Notes: generated by a model from the sequence alone, not told the origin. A stretch of DNA of 64,000 nucleotides from Pseudobacter sp. (GCA_017849455.1 JAFIGX010000004.1:1-64000); one strand, 5' to 3'; positions 6,028 to 15,684 are shown, numbered from the stretch's first letter. Program-made: numbers and translations.

Positions 6028-9000
6028 TTAGTAATCATTTTTATTTAAATCTGGCCTTTTGCCATCGTTATTTCCCTTGTGCTCATTTATTTTATTATGC
6101 TGCCATTGGTGCATTTCTTTTTTCGTGCCCCTCTCTTCTTTCCTATACTCAACTCCTTTTTTTTCTAATTCATTTTTAGAATATCGTTTCTGTTGCCCCT
6201 TTCCATATCGATCTTCTCCCCGAGTAGTCTCTCCATATTTTTTTACTTCCCCTGTTTTCTTATCTCTTAACGTGTATCCTTCAGCAGGTTTATCATTAAG
6301 TTTATTTCCGTGTTCTTTCTTTCCTGTCGCCTTTACTACCACATCTTTCGGCTTGTAAAGAGTTATGGTCCCATTAGTATTATTAGCAGTGTTTGGCTGT
6401 GTTGTTGCCTGCTCCTTTGGTTTAATGACTTGAATAGAGACTGATCCAAAACCTAATGGCATAGAAACGTAACCAGTACGATCAATCAAATCAGCATTTG
6501 CTTGTATGGCTTTTTGAATTAATCCGGGGCTGGTTGCTACTGTTGTAGCTGTTGTTGTCGCCGTTCCTACAATTACTGCATCAGTTACCGCAACAGTTCC
6601 CGCAACTTCAGCAATTATTGCCGGAATCAAACACCATGGACATTCTCCGCTTGGGTCATTATATAAAATCGGATTATCAAGACCAAATTGATATTGTCCC
6701 CAATCCTCTTGTTCATCGTCTGTTTTAGGATCAACTTGCATAAATCTTCCAAGTTGGGGATCGTAATTCCGAGCGTGCGAATCGTACCATTCTAAACCTG
6801 ACCCATCAGAGAATTCCTTATTTTGTAATTCTGAACCTTTATTGAATCTATATTTATTTTCTCTATAATTGGGCTTGAATGCTTTACTACTTATCCCCGC
6901 CATCGTCAACCCAAACGGATAATAATGCGTCTCTTCTATCAAAGAACCTGTAAAATGCCTTACGCTTAGGTCATTAAAGAACACATCCCAGTTCTGCGTC
7001 TCATTGCTCAAATAAATATACAAAAAACCATTCTTCGTGATCGGAATGTTTGCCGGTACCAGTGGCTCAATGACATCAGGGTTGTTGACAGGTATTGCCC
7101 CACTGGAAGCCTCCACATATTTAAACTGTTCATCAAATAAAATCCAGTTCAGATAAGCTTTTGGTTTACCGGTAACATTGGGGTTCTTATTGGTGCGGAA
7201 AGTATTTAGTGTTCCCAGTAATGGACTGGTACTGATATTGTTTAACTGAGATAATGTTCCTTTTGTTTCGCCTACACTACCTACAATCCCTTCCGCCAGT
7301 GAGCTCAGGATATCTGCCAGCGGATCACTGTTTGGACCCGGGCTACCTTGTGGCCGGTAAAAGGATTTCACGCCCAGATCAACCCTGTCACCACTCATTA
7401 CTCTTAGCACCAACGATGGCCCTATCTTCTTTCCACTGCCATTCACTCTGGCCAATGAGTCATTGGGGTTTGTAGTGGACCCGTCCACCGGGTAACCACC
7501 CGGTACCAACGATTTTGGATAGGAGGTTTCCGGTATATTGGCGAATAATTTAAGTTCCTTAGCTCGGTAAGCAGCTTCCATGGTGGCTACATAGCGGCTG
7601 GTGTCCTTCTGCTCAGTCAGTACCATGCGAACATTGCCCAGATGGTCCTTTAGGAAATAATCATATACAAACTGATAAGCGCTGTCACCATTCTCAAAAT
7701 ACGTTTTGGCATACCTGATCCGCCCTTCCTCATGCCCGATGAACTGCAGGGTATCGTTCTCATATACGATTCCTCCGATACATAAAGTAGCCCTGTCAGG
7801 CTTTCCCGTTTCCTGCACCAATTTCTTTAGCTTATTGCCTCCTGCATCATAGGTATAGGTAATCGTTCCTTTGACGCTTCCTCCGGTGGTCCTCACGGTA
7901 ATTGTCTGCGGAAGGTTCAGGTAGTTATAGGTAATACCGTCAGTACTGGTCTGCCCAATATCCTTGTTCAGGTCTTTGACGAGGTTGCCATTATTATCAT
8001 AGGTATAATCAACTGCGGCCGTTGTTTTGTTGTTGCTCAATGCAGTCATGTAAATAGAAGAGCTCCTGAAATCTCCCAGTTGGGTTTGAGGGTCGTTTGC
8101 CCGGTCGAACACATTTTTGAGTTGGTTGCTGTTGTCCTTGTAGGTATACAACAGACTATCAATGGTTGAACTCCCGCCCAGTTTCCAGCCTCTCTGGTCC
8201 ATGGTCTGTATATTGCCATTAGCGTCATAACTCAATCTTTTTGCGCTGAAATCGATACCTGCAGATGTATTAAAGGTGTTATTGGTGTATTGGGTAAATT
8301 CAGCTCTCGTCAGGCGGTTTATAGGGTCATAGGTAAAATCATATTTTCTCTTTTCATTATCACCGGCGCTTTTCCAGGTGGTGCCGCTGATATTGCCATT
8401 GTACTGCTGATTGGAATAGCTGGTCCCAGCGAGAATAGCGGGCGCTTTATCATATCCCAGCTCAAATCCGAATTTATTATTTCCAATGTCTTTGATGAAG
8501 TTCCTGTTGGCGCCCAGCATCCAGCCACGGATATTGTAATCATACTGAAGTATTTCAATTGCAGGGCTGCCGGAGGTTTTCTTTTTCAATTGCCCCAATG
8601 CATCATACTCATTGCTCACAATCACCTGTTCCGGTTTGTCGAGGATCACCCCATTGATATTACTTCCTATTGTTTTCCTGATTGTCAGTACACGTCCCAG
8701 ATCATCATAATCGATCTTGGTGAGCACATCATGACGCTGGGAATTGGTTCCGTATTTCAGGTGATGCAGATAGGTCATCAACGGTTGACCAATAAAGCTA
8801 TATTGGGTGGTAGTTACATCACAGGCTCCTGTGTAGTTTTCTGCCTTTACCTGTATCACTCTTCCTTTTTCGTCATAAAAACTGGTAGTTACCAGGTCCC
8901 TGGTCCCGTCCAGCGTTTTTACAATTGTCCCGGTCACCAGTCCACGGGTGTTGTTACTTACTTCAATGGGTTGAGGATAGGGATAGATCGTATTACTTGG

Positions 9001-10356
9001 GCTGTAAAACGCGGTTACTACACTATTGTCGAATGTTCTGTAATCGGCTGGCACACCGTTCGTCCAGCCATAATCGTCATAATAAGTCGCTGTTAAAATA
9101 TCATTATAGGTAACTACCGGGAAACTCTGGTTCAAAGTATACATCGGTAAAGCACCAACAGGAGTATAGGTCTCATACATGGCAAGGCTTTGCCCGTTCA
9201 GGTATCCCTGCATGGTGCTTTGTGTGATATAGCTACTATTCACGTATAATCCGGTCATGATCACACGGTTCAGCCCATCATATTTGGTGAACAGCCATTT
9301 GTTCTGCAGTCGCAGGTTGGCATCCTGAGAGAGCACCAGCCTGTCCCTGGTATCATAGACCATCCATACTTCACCTGCTCCTGGCACTTTTTTAATGATC
9401 ATCCGGCTGCGCCAGTCGTATTCATAGCGGAAACAAAGCTCATCGAGCAATACCTGATTCAACAGCCAGTTGCCTACTGTCAACTGCTCCACTGCTTTAG
9501 GTTGTATTACGAGCCGTAGCAGGCCCAAGTCATCATATACATAATAGGTACAGAGCCAGCCTGTATGCCCTTCAGCAGGTGTATCGCTGATCTGTACTTT
9601 TTTGAGGATGGTCCTGCCTTCCTTGTCTTTGTATTCTACTGTTCTTCTCTTATGCTCATCGGAAGTGACTGTTTTATACAACTGGTTGGCGGCATACATT
9701 GCCGTGCTACTGAACGAATTGCCGCTTACTGTCCAGATGCGGACTGAATCACTGATGGTATTGATAAGATATTGGGTGCTCACACTCCTGCGGGTATTGG
9801 GATCAGTATTGTCTTCACTGCCTGCCCAGCTATTGCCCGTAGCATACACTTCCTTTACACGATTCAATGGCGAAGGCTCAAAATTGGTTTTATTATAATA
9901 AAAAGTTTCTTCCGGATATTGCCCTTTATTGAAAGCAGAATCCTGTTGAAAAGGATTGAGTTTGAACAGGCCATCATTGAGAGAAGTATTACCTCCTGTA
10001 TTATTGGCGACAAAGGGAATATATTTGTACCTCTCCCGTCCAAACTCATCATAGACAACCGGGCTTACCATATCCACCGGACTATTGCCCGTTACCATCG
10101 ACCCTTGTTTGGCTGTAGTCTGAATCAACCGGCCCAGCCCATCAAAGTATTGCGTGGTGATCCTGGCTGTCGACAAAAGAGTGCTGATGTTCAGATCATT
10201 GCTATTGCTGGTCGGTTTGATCACTTCCCAGGTACGGATATAATTGATTTTTATATCGCTATTATAAGCCGGCGGAGCAGTGATCTGCGCCTGTATATCG
10301 AAAGTCGCCAGCAAGATCCCTACACATGCAGTTAACAAGATTCTATGGATAAGCAT
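6028..10356 (-). CDS. Rhs-repeat toxin with C-terminal URI/GIY-YIG-like nuclease
   Basis: The 1442-aa protein has an N-terminal signal peptide (MLIHRILLTACVGILLATF, then DIQAQ), a DUF6443-type N-terminus (RTWEVIKP, TTQYFDGLGRLIQT), many YD repeats, and the Rhs core near residues 1145-1240 (YYPFGLTMAGISSKAF, DPQLGRFMQVDP, NPILYNDPSGE). After a variable Ala/Thr-rich stretch the last about 83 residues form the toxin: GYTLRDKKTGEVKKYGET, RYSKNELEKK, EMHQWQHNKI and PDLNKNDY. This matches the Tox-URI2 type, related to GIY-YIG nucleases, so nucleic acid is the likely target. The shell should encapsulate the toxin for export and contact delivery. The immunity gene follows 18 bp on. The tip is AT-richer than the core, as in exchanged cassettes. 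Confidence 0.88.
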   Translation of the reverse strand: MLIHRILLTACVGILLATFDIQAQITAPPAYNSDIKINYIRTWEVIKPTSNSNDLNISTLLSTARITTQYFDGLGRLIQTTAKQGSMVTGNSPVDMVSPVVYDEFGRERYKYIPFVANNTGGNTSLNDGLFKLNPFQQDSAFNKGQYPEETFYYNKTNFEPSPLNRVKEVYATGNSWAGSEDNTDPNTRRSVSTQYLINTISDSVRIWTVSGNSFSSTAMYAANQLYKTVTSDEHKRRTVEYKDKEGRTILKKVQISDTPAEGHTGWLCTYYVYDDLGLLRLVIQPKAVEQLTVGNWLLNQVLLDELCFRYEYDWRSRMIIKKVPGAGEVWMVYDTRDRLVLSQDANLRLQNKWLFTKYDGLNRVIMTGLYVNSSYITQSTMQGYLNGQSLAMYETYTPVGALPMYTLNQSFPVVTYNDILTATYYDDYGWTNGVPADYRTFDNSVVTAFYSPSNTIYPYPQPIEVSNNTRGLVTGTIVKTLDGTRDLVTTSFYDEKGRVIQVKAENYTGACDVTTTQYSFIGQPLMTYLHHLKYGTNSQRHDVLTKIDYDDLGRVLTIRKTIGSNINGVILDKPEQVIVSNEYDALGQLKKKTSGSPAIEILQYDYNIRGWMLGANRNFIKDIGNNKFGFELGYDKAPAILAGTSYSNQQYNGNISGTTWKSAGDNEKRKYDFTYDPINRLTRAEFTQYTNNTFNTSAGIDFSAKRLSYDANGNIQTMDQRGWKLGGSSTIDSLLYTYKDNSNQLKNVFDRANDPQTQLGDFRSSSIYMTALSNNKTTAAVDYTYDNNGNLVKDLNKDIGQTSTDGITYNYLNLPQTITVRTTGGSVKGTITYTYDAGGNKLKKLVQETGKPDRATLCIGGIVYENDTLQFIGHEEGRIRYAKTYFENGDSAYQFVYDYFLKDHLGNVRMVLTEQKDTSRYVATMEAAYRAKELKLFANIPETSYPKSLVPGGYPVDGSTTNPNDSLARVNGSGKKIGPSLVLRVMSGDRVDLGVKSFYRPQGSPGPNSDPLADILSSLAEGIVGSVGETKGTLSQLNNISTSPLLGTLNTFRTNKNPNVTGKPKAYLNWILFDEQFKYVEASSGAIPVNNPDVIEPLVPANIPITKNGFLYIYLSNETQNWDVFFNDLSVRHFTGSLIEETHYYPFGLTMAGISSKAFKPNYRENKYRFNKGSELQNKEFSDGSGLEWYDSHARNYDPQLGRFMQVDPKTDDEQEDWGQYQFGLDNPILYNDPSGECPWCLIPAIIAEVAGTVAVTDAVIVGTATTTATTVATSPGLIQKAIQANADLIDRTGYVSMPLGFGSVSIQVIKPKEQATTQPNTANNTNGTITLYKPKDVVVKATGKKEHGNKLNDKPAEGYTLRDKKTGEVKKYGETTRGEDRYGKGQQKRYSKNELEKKGVEYRKEERGTKKEMHQWQHNKINEHKGNNDGKRPDLNKNDY
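6893..6924. repeat. Rhs core direct repeat, copy 2
   Basis: Identical over 32 bp to 4363-4394; lies at the core/tip boundary of the full-length rhs gene. Recombination between the copies would delete the current toxin, its immunity gene and the Hint module, and place the orphan nuclease tip onto the Rhs shell. Confidence 0.85.
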
Positions 10357-10410
10357 ACTCTGTCTTTTAAATAATTATTTGAATATGTTGGCTAATGATC
10401 ATTATTGGTA

Positions 10411-13400
10411 TTATTCAGACTGTCCTGTATAATTATAGGAGTTCTTCTTTAAATTATTTCCATTCTGGTCTTTTACCAGGATGAGCCTTCCTATATGATC
10501 ATATATGTAATAAGTAACAAAGCTTCGTGCATCAGATTGGGTGGTCATTCCAATAAGAGGGTCGTATGTATATGTCATCATCTGAGCACCCAAAGGATAT
10601 AACCGTACCTCGTCGATCAGCCCGCTGCCGCCAATAGTGATCTGGGTTTGACCGGTAACCTTATGTTCAAAATATCTCCAGCCATTGACTGTGCTGCCGG
10701 CAACCGGATATCCGGCCTGGGTTCCGGTAATGGTAAAGGCATTGGTATTCTTCGTCCAATATGAGACAATATATATGGTACTACTATTTAATCCTGATTT
10801 GGTGAGTGAATTCAACCCGGTAAAATTATAAACCTTTTTCCCGGTGAAGGCAGTAGCATCTACCTGTGGCGTACCGCTAAAACTAAAATTACCTTTGCCA
10901 TCTGCTTCAAAAGAAGTGTAGGCAATAGAATTACTGTCGGTATTAATAGCCTTTACGATAGGATAACTGTTATTATAATCCCAAAGAAAACTGACAGTTT
11001 CACCATTGCGGCCGGTATAACCCACAATATTGCCTGAGGTATCATAGGAAGTGAATGTAATATCAGGCTCCAGGGAAGCACCCCATTCGGAACTAAGTAT
11101 TTGTTGTGGTTGTATAGTACGGTTATTCCATTTTTTATAGAGCGTTTGAGTCTTTGAAAGTTCTGTGTTGCCACCAGTAACATTGGTCTGCTTTTCTTCT
11201 ATTGGCAATAAAACCATATTCGCAGTTGTCATTTCATTATAGATATTGGGAGGATTGCCTCTGGCGGCCGCAAAGTCATAAGCATATTTGATCTCTTTCC
11301 GCAGTAGTTGACCTCTGCTATCGACTTTCTCTTCCATGGTAGGGTTCTTATGCGCTGTGTTTGAATAAAAATAACTGGAAGAAGTCACAATAGAGTCTGT
11401 TGCGTTTGGACTAAACAAGACCTCTTCAGTTTTTTTCAGAGAAGTAAGTCCTGTAACCGTAAAATATTGCCGGATCGCAAAACTTGCCGGATAGGTTAGA
11501 ACTCCGGCGTCAGTCGAAACCTGCAATTCAGGTTTAGCAAAACTGATCTGCATATTTGGTATCACAGTTTGATTCGCAGCACAGCTATCCTTATTCAGAT
11601 AACACCACTGCCCATAGGGAGTGGCATAAGTATTTCTCTTCTTATGTACGTTGATAAAGTTATTGGTGGCTGCATCATACTTTTGATCGATCTGTTCAAG
11701 CAAAAGGCCCTGGAATCCACTTGTCTGCCCCGTTACACCAAAAGAAATCCCCACATCGGCAGAAGTTGCTGAATATTTGTAAATGGTCCTTCCATTGCTG
11801 TTGCCCGTTGATGTTCTCTCTACAACCTGGCGGTACCCTATAGTATTATCCAAACCATTACCGAATTCAGGTGTGGAGGAAGAAGCAAAAACATCATAGC
11901 CACACCCACCAGCTTCGGGAGTGCTGGATTTATATGTCTCATAATAAGAACGATACTCTTTTATAAAATTCTGTGGAATGATTGAACTTCTTGCAGGATC
12001 ATTGAGCCAATTATAATCATAGTATCTTTCAAGTGATGGTTGACCTGTGGAAGAATAGCTTTTTATGGATTTAATTCTCAGGCCCCCGATAACTATTTTA
12101 TTATAGGTTACATGATGAGTGATGACTGCTGTCCACTGGATATTCAAATGACCCCGGTCACCCGAAGTAGGACGGGTAATCCTTAATGTATACTCCCTTC
12201 CGGTTTGCAAAAAACCAGTAAGGTTCATACTACCACTTGGGTTATCGATGGTTAGGACCGTCTGGTTCGTGCTATTGTCGATGATAAAAGCATTCATTTT
12301 TTCATCAGGATTGGAATTAATGAACTGCCAGTCAATGGAAATATCTGCTGAACCCGATTCAAGGTAAAAAATTGTATTGGCGATATCGAGACCGGTCCAG
12401 GCCACCAGGTTGACACCCGTATCCCGATGATGGACGCTGACGGTATCTTCTGTGATCAGGTCAGTATGGGGTTCGTATTCAAATTCAGAATTTCCACCGG
12501 TAGGGTATTCTATCTTCGATAATGTGCCGGATTTCATATAATTGAAATCCGGGCTTTTATCTGCTCCTGAAGTTTTTCCAAAAAGAGGCACGGCTGGAAT
12601 AAAACTGATATTATTCTTCCCGTTGTAAAATCCCCAGTGATCTTGTGAGAATGAAAGTTTTGCAGGCAGGTTATACGTTTCATTATAATAGAACTGGTGC
12701 GGTGGCAGATCGTCCTCTTTTACGGTCAACAACTTTAAACGGGGTGCTGCCGGATATGAAAAATATCCATACGTTAAATACCAGGTCTTCTTCAGATCAT
12801 TGTCAGCATAGATCTTGATATTATCAAGGTAATTCCCTGCAGGCTGACCTAAATCGATCAGATCGGCACGGGTAGTGATGGAATAATTGAAGTCGATCTT
12901 GACTTTGTTGCTCGCAAGTATCCGTTTTATACGTACACCTGACATGCGTTGCTTAGCTGTGCATTTCCGGTCGAGGTAGGAGAGGTCGGGGCATTCGTTG
13001 AGTTGCTGTCTGCGGTATTCGGTTTCAGAATAACCCTTGATCAGGTCATACGTGTAATTCTCATATTCAAATAAAACGTTCCTGTTATCAGGGCTTTCAA
13101 TTCTTGATAAGTACCATGCCGTCGGAAAACAAACATCTGTCTCACGTGGACTTGCTGCACCTTGTGTACAACTCTCGCTTAATCCAATACATTGTTCAAC
13201 AATTGTAAAATAATATTTAAGCCCTTTGTCGTCTGTGATCTTAAAACCATTTCCGAGTGATTCAATTTTAATATCTGGATTCGCCGGAATAAGTCTAGGT
13301 ATGCCACTCCAATCAAACACAAGCCTGCCTGTATAACCGGAGAAATTGTAATAATAAATATCCCTTTCCAGGTCCTTGTTTTCATTTACGAGTTGCCGGG

Positions 13401-13827
13401 CATAGAGATAATCTGCATTGGTTCCAAATTCAAGGGGCGTTGTTTGCACCGGGTTAAAGCTGTTACCCGGAAAAAAAGGAGGGGGATTTAATCCATCGGC
13501 CACACCCAAAACGGACCTGGTAATGACACCTCCCGCATTTAATGACCATCCTAACCCAACGTTGGTGGCGACCTGGTCTACACGAATGCCACCTGCATCA
13601 TAATTCAAACTGACAGACATATCAATACTGCCATTTTTAAAACTATAAATGGGCAACGATATCTGTGGCAATCCGGCAAAAAGAGCAACCGGAATATTAC
13701 CATATTTTCCCAACGCTGCAGCTTCGGGAGATGGCGAAATAACCCGTGGATAGTCTACTTTGCTTCTTGTTTGAGGGAAAGCAGTGTAAAAAAGCAACAG
13801 GAGAAAACAAAAGAAAGCAGTTCGCAT
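10411..13827 (-). CDS. Rhs-repeat protein without toxin tip, partner of the toxin gene
   Basis: The 1138-aa secreted protein has a signal peptide (MRTAFFCFLLLLFYTAFPQ), an N-terminal region with SMSVSLNYDAGGIRVDQ-like sequence (residues about 70-110: DMSVSLNYDAGGIRVDQVA, GLGWSLNAGG) typical of SpvB/Tc-like shells, and YD-type repeats to the end (YDPLIGMTTQSDARSFVTYY, YDHIGRLILVKDQNG). It stops after NSYNYTGQSE with no Rhs core or toxin. In Bacteroidota such proteins commonly precede a DUF6443 toxin, and here the toxin gene follows after 54 bp in the same direction. A role as shell or delivery partner is inferred. Confidence 0.8.
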   Translation of the reverse strand: MRTAFFCFLLLLFYTAFPQTRSKVDYPRVISPSPEAAALGKYGNIPVALFAGLPQISLPIYSFKNGSIDMSVSLNYDAGGIRVDQVATNVGLGWSLNAGGVITRSVLGVADGLNPPPFFPGNSFNPVQTTPLEFGTNADYLYARQLVNENKDLERDIYYYNFSGYTGRLVFDWSGIPRLIPANPDIKIESLGNGFKITDDKGLKYYFTIVEQCIGLSESCTQGAASPRETDVCFPTAWYLSRIESPDNRNVLFEYENYTYDLIKGYSETEYRRQQLNECPDLSYLDRKCTAKQRMSGVRIKRILASNKVKIDFNYSITTRADLIDLGQPAGNYLDNIKIYADNDLKKTWYLTYGYFSYPAAPRLKLLTVKEDDLPPHQFYYNETYNLPAKLSFSQDHWGFYNGKNNISFIPAVPLFGKTSGADKSPDFNYMKSGTLSKIEYPTGGNSEFEYEPHTDLITEDTVSVHHRDTGVNLVAWTGLDIANTIFYLESGSADISIDWQFINSNPDEKMNAFIIDNSTNQTVLTIDNPSGSMNLTGFLQTGREYTLRITRPTSGDRGHLNIQWTAVITHHVTYNKIVIGGLRIKSIKSYSSTGQPSLERYYDYNWLNDPARSSIIPQNFIKEYRSYYETYKSSTPEAGGCGYDVFASSSTPEFGNGLDNTIGYRQVVERTSTGNSNGRTIYKYSATSADVGISFGVTGQTSGFQGLLLEQIDQKYDAATNNFINVHKKRNTYATPYGQWCYLNKDSCAANQTVIPNMQISFAKPELQVSTDAGVLTYPASFAIRQYFTVTGLTSLKKTEEVLFSPNATDSIVTSSSYFYSNTAHKNPTMEEKVDSRGQLLRKEIKYAYDFAAARGNPPNIYNEMTTANMVLLPIEEKQTNVTGGNTELSKTQTLYKKWNNRTIQPQQILSSEWGASLEPDITFTSYDTSGNIVGYTGRNGETVSFLWDYNNSYPIVKAINTDSNSIAYTSFEADGKGNFSFSGTPQVDATAFTGKKVYNFTGLNSLTKSGLNSSTIYIVSYWTKNTNAFTITGTQAGYPVAGSTVNGWRYFEHKVTGQTQITIGGSGLIDEVRLYPLGAQMMTYTYDPLIGMTTQSDARSFVTYYIYDHIGRLILVKDQNGNNLKKNSYNYTGQSE

Positions 13828-13857
13828 AGTATAGTTTTGATTGCTTAAATGGTCGAT

Positions 13858-14280
13858 TTAAAAGGCATACCTCAACCTGAACTTCAGCGCCTGTGTCCTC
13901 GGCACCTGCTGATAGCTCAGGAAATCCCATAACAATTGCAGCTTTGTCTTCTTGAACATTTTACTTTTCAGCGATACGATCTTCGATACCCCGACCAGCC
14001 CGCTCTGCTGCCAGTCGTCTAGGTTATTGATCTGTTGATGGGAGCGGCTTGCCAGCTTTTTCTTCAGCCTGGCCTCCTGCCTCGCCAGTTTCTTCAATGC
14101 CTTTTCGGAATTATGGAGGATATTATCTTCCAACTCAGCAGAACGCTTTTGCAGCTTGTCGAAAAAGAGAGTAGGCCCACCGTTGATTTTATTGAATGTA
14201 GAAATATTATCCTGAGAGAAGGATGATGAACAGATCGCTAATAATAGCAGAATCGCAACCACTGGTCGGATTCTCTTCAT
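13858..14280 (-). CDS. small secreted protein with coiled coil, first gene of the rhs operon
   Basis: The 140-aa protein begins with a signal peptide (MKRIRPVVAILLLLAICSSS, then FSQ). Residues about 42-80 are a charged coiled coil (LQKRSAELEDNILHN, KALKKLARQEARLKKKLA). The end, ALKFRLRYAF, finishes in Phe after alternating hydrophobic residues, like the last strand of an outer-membrane beta-barrel. The protein is too short to form a barrel, so it may be a shrunken relative of a larger outer-membrane protein. It lies 30 bp before the first rhs gene and is probably cotranscribed. I do not recognise the family; a role in export of the Rhs proteins is a guess. Confidence 0.6.
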   Translation of the reverse strand: MKRIRPVVAILLLLAICSSSFSQDNISTFNKINGGPTLFFDKLQKRSAELEDNILHNSEKALKKLARQEARLKKKLASRSHQQINNLDDWQQSGLVGVSKIVSLKSKMFKKTKLQLLWDFLSYQQVPRTQALKFRLRYAF

Positions 14281-14327
14281 AAGTAGGTTTAGCGGTTAGG
14301 AATAAAGTAAAGTTACATGAAATAACA

Positions 14328-14339
14328 ATTACATGTAAT
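14328..14339. promoter_or_regulatory. 12-bp palindrome upstream of the rhs operon
   Basis: ATTACATGTAAT is a perfect palindrome 48 bp before the start of the 140-aa protein gene. A related half-site TTACATG lies at about 14313. It could be an operator for the toxin operon; no regulator gene is adjacent. Confidence 0.3.
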
Positions 14340-14357
14340 GTTCCTTACATAGTTCTT

Positions 14358-14418
14358 GGTAAGTGTGCAGTTTTCTAGGTAAGCGTGCAGTTTGAGCTGG
14401 TAAGTGTGTAATTTTAAA
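14358..14418. repeat. three tandem imperfect ~20-bp repeats
   Basis: Units start at 14358 (GGTAAGTGTGCAGTTTTCTA), 14378 (GGTAAGCGTGCAGTTTGAGC) and 14399 (GGTAAGTGTGTAATTTTAAA). The shared part is GGTAAGYGTGYARTTT. They lie between the end of the sugar-utilization genes and the rhs operon. They might be regulatory iterons or a leftover end of an IS with multiple terminal repeats; no transposase is nearby. Confidence 0.5.
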
Positions 14419-14445
14419 TACGCTTTTTATTAGCGCCGGAACAGA

Positions 14446-14488
14446 GAATGGTAGTAGGCGATAGTTTTATCCGCACCCACTACCATTC
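14446..14488 (-). terminator. stem-loop downstream of the GH105 gene
   Basis: GAATGGTAGT and ACTACCATTC are perfect 10-bp inverted arms 23 bp apart, with partial pairing inside. The stem lies 47 bp after the stop of the last gene of the sugar-utilization cluster and could end or protect its transcript. There is no T-run, so termination is uncertain. Confidence 0.35.
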
Positions 14489-14535
14489 ACCTGGCATTCT
14501 TTTACACCGGGTACTTGTAGCGATAATTTGTGGCC

Positions 14536-15684
14536 TTATCTCAGCAACGCCGTAGCACACCACAATACCGGCGCCTGTCCATGCATATCGCCTATATTCC
14601 TCTTCCGATCGAGGTAGTATTGGCGGTCATTCTTTTTATTGGTGCCTTCGCATACTTCCCGCACATCGGAATTTTCATCGATGTAGGTGATCAATGCCAG
14701 CCAGGCTTTGCGGGCAGCAGGCCCATAGGTCTTTTGATCGAGCCAGCCATTTTTTACACCGGTGATCATAGCGAAAGTGAACATGCCCGTGCAGGATGTT
14801 TCGGGCCATGATCCGGGATCGTCTATGAGCTGACGCCACATGCCTTCCGGGGCCTGGTACTTGAGCAGGGATTCCATCATGAGCTTATAACCCTTCATGA
14901 TGCGTGGCCTGTTCGGGTTGTTGTTCGGCAGGGAGTGTAACAATTCGCTCATGCCAACGGCCATCCATCCATCACCACGTCCCCAGAAGAAAGGCACATC
15001 AGGCGCATGGTAGAAAAGCCCGTTTGGTTTTTGCAGCGAATCGAGATATACCACCATTTCATTGGCGGCACGCTCGATATATTTTTTATCGCCCGTTGCG
15101 CGATATGCCTGCGCCTGGGCGGCTGTGATCATGAACATATCGTCGATCCACATACGCGTTTGCCAGGTAAGGCCGCGTTCATAGTATTGCTGACTTTCGG
15201 ATTTTGCCCGCGGACCGAAAGGAGGGCCGAATTGTTTGTCGGCCATCGTTTGTCCCATGTCGAGGTATTTTTTCTCTTTGGTCTGCATGTACAATTCCAA
15301 AGGAACGGCAGCGAAAACGGTATGGTCTACATGGTCAGGAACAGGCACCAGGGAATCTTCGATCCCGAACAAAGGCTCGAAGCGGGTAGCCAGCCGTTTG
15401 GCCAGGTCTTTATCACCGCTTTCTTTGGCAAAGATCAATGCACCGTACCAGGTGCATACTTCGGGATAGGAAATGCGTACCGGTGGAGTGGGCCTTCCGA
15501 AATTCGGATGCGGCGATGACACGAACCGCTCCGCTACTTTTTTACCGACTTCCTTTGGAGAAGCGCCGGCAGGCCAGTTCTTCAGGTCCCCGCTTTCCTT
15601 CTTCGACTGGGCCTGCAGAAAACCCGTAGCCAGTTGTATCACTGCCAACGCCACGACAATGTATTTAAAAGCCTGTTTTTTCAT
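14536..15684 (-). CDS. GH105 unsaturated rhamnogalacturonyl hydrolase
   Basis: Hydrolyses unsaturated galacturonyl groups from the ends of oligosaccharides made by rhamnogalacturonan or pectin lyases. The 382-aa protein has a signal peptide ending near residue 26 (LQAQ), then one (alpha/alpha)6 barrel. Motifs: TWQTRMWIDDMFM (catalytic Asp about 181-182), FFWGRGDGWMAVGMSELL, ETSCTGMFTFAMITGVKNGW and GDMHGQAPVLWC, all typical of YteR/RhiN-type enzymes. It follows the first SusC/SusD pair after 78 bp and is the last gene of the cluster. It should act in the periplasm. Confidence 0.9.
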   Translation of the reverse strand: MKKQAFKYIVVALAVIQLATGFLQAQSKKESGDLKNWPAGASPKEVGKKVAERFVSSPHPNFGRPTPPVRISYPEVCTWYGALIFAKESGDKDLAKRLATRFEPLFGIEDSLVPVPDHVDHTVFAAVPLELYMQTKEKKYLDMGQTMADKQFGPPFGPRAKSESQQYYERGLTWQTRMWIDDMFMITAAQAQAYRATGDKKYIERAANEMVVYLDSLQKPNGLFYHAPDVPFFWGRGDGWMAVGMSELLHSLPNNNPNRPRIMKGYKLMMESLLKYQAPEGMWRQLIDDPGSWPETSCTGMFTFAMITGVKNGWLDQKTYGPAARKAWLALITYIDENSDVREVCEGTNKKNDRQYYLDRKRNIGDMHGQAPVLWCATALLR

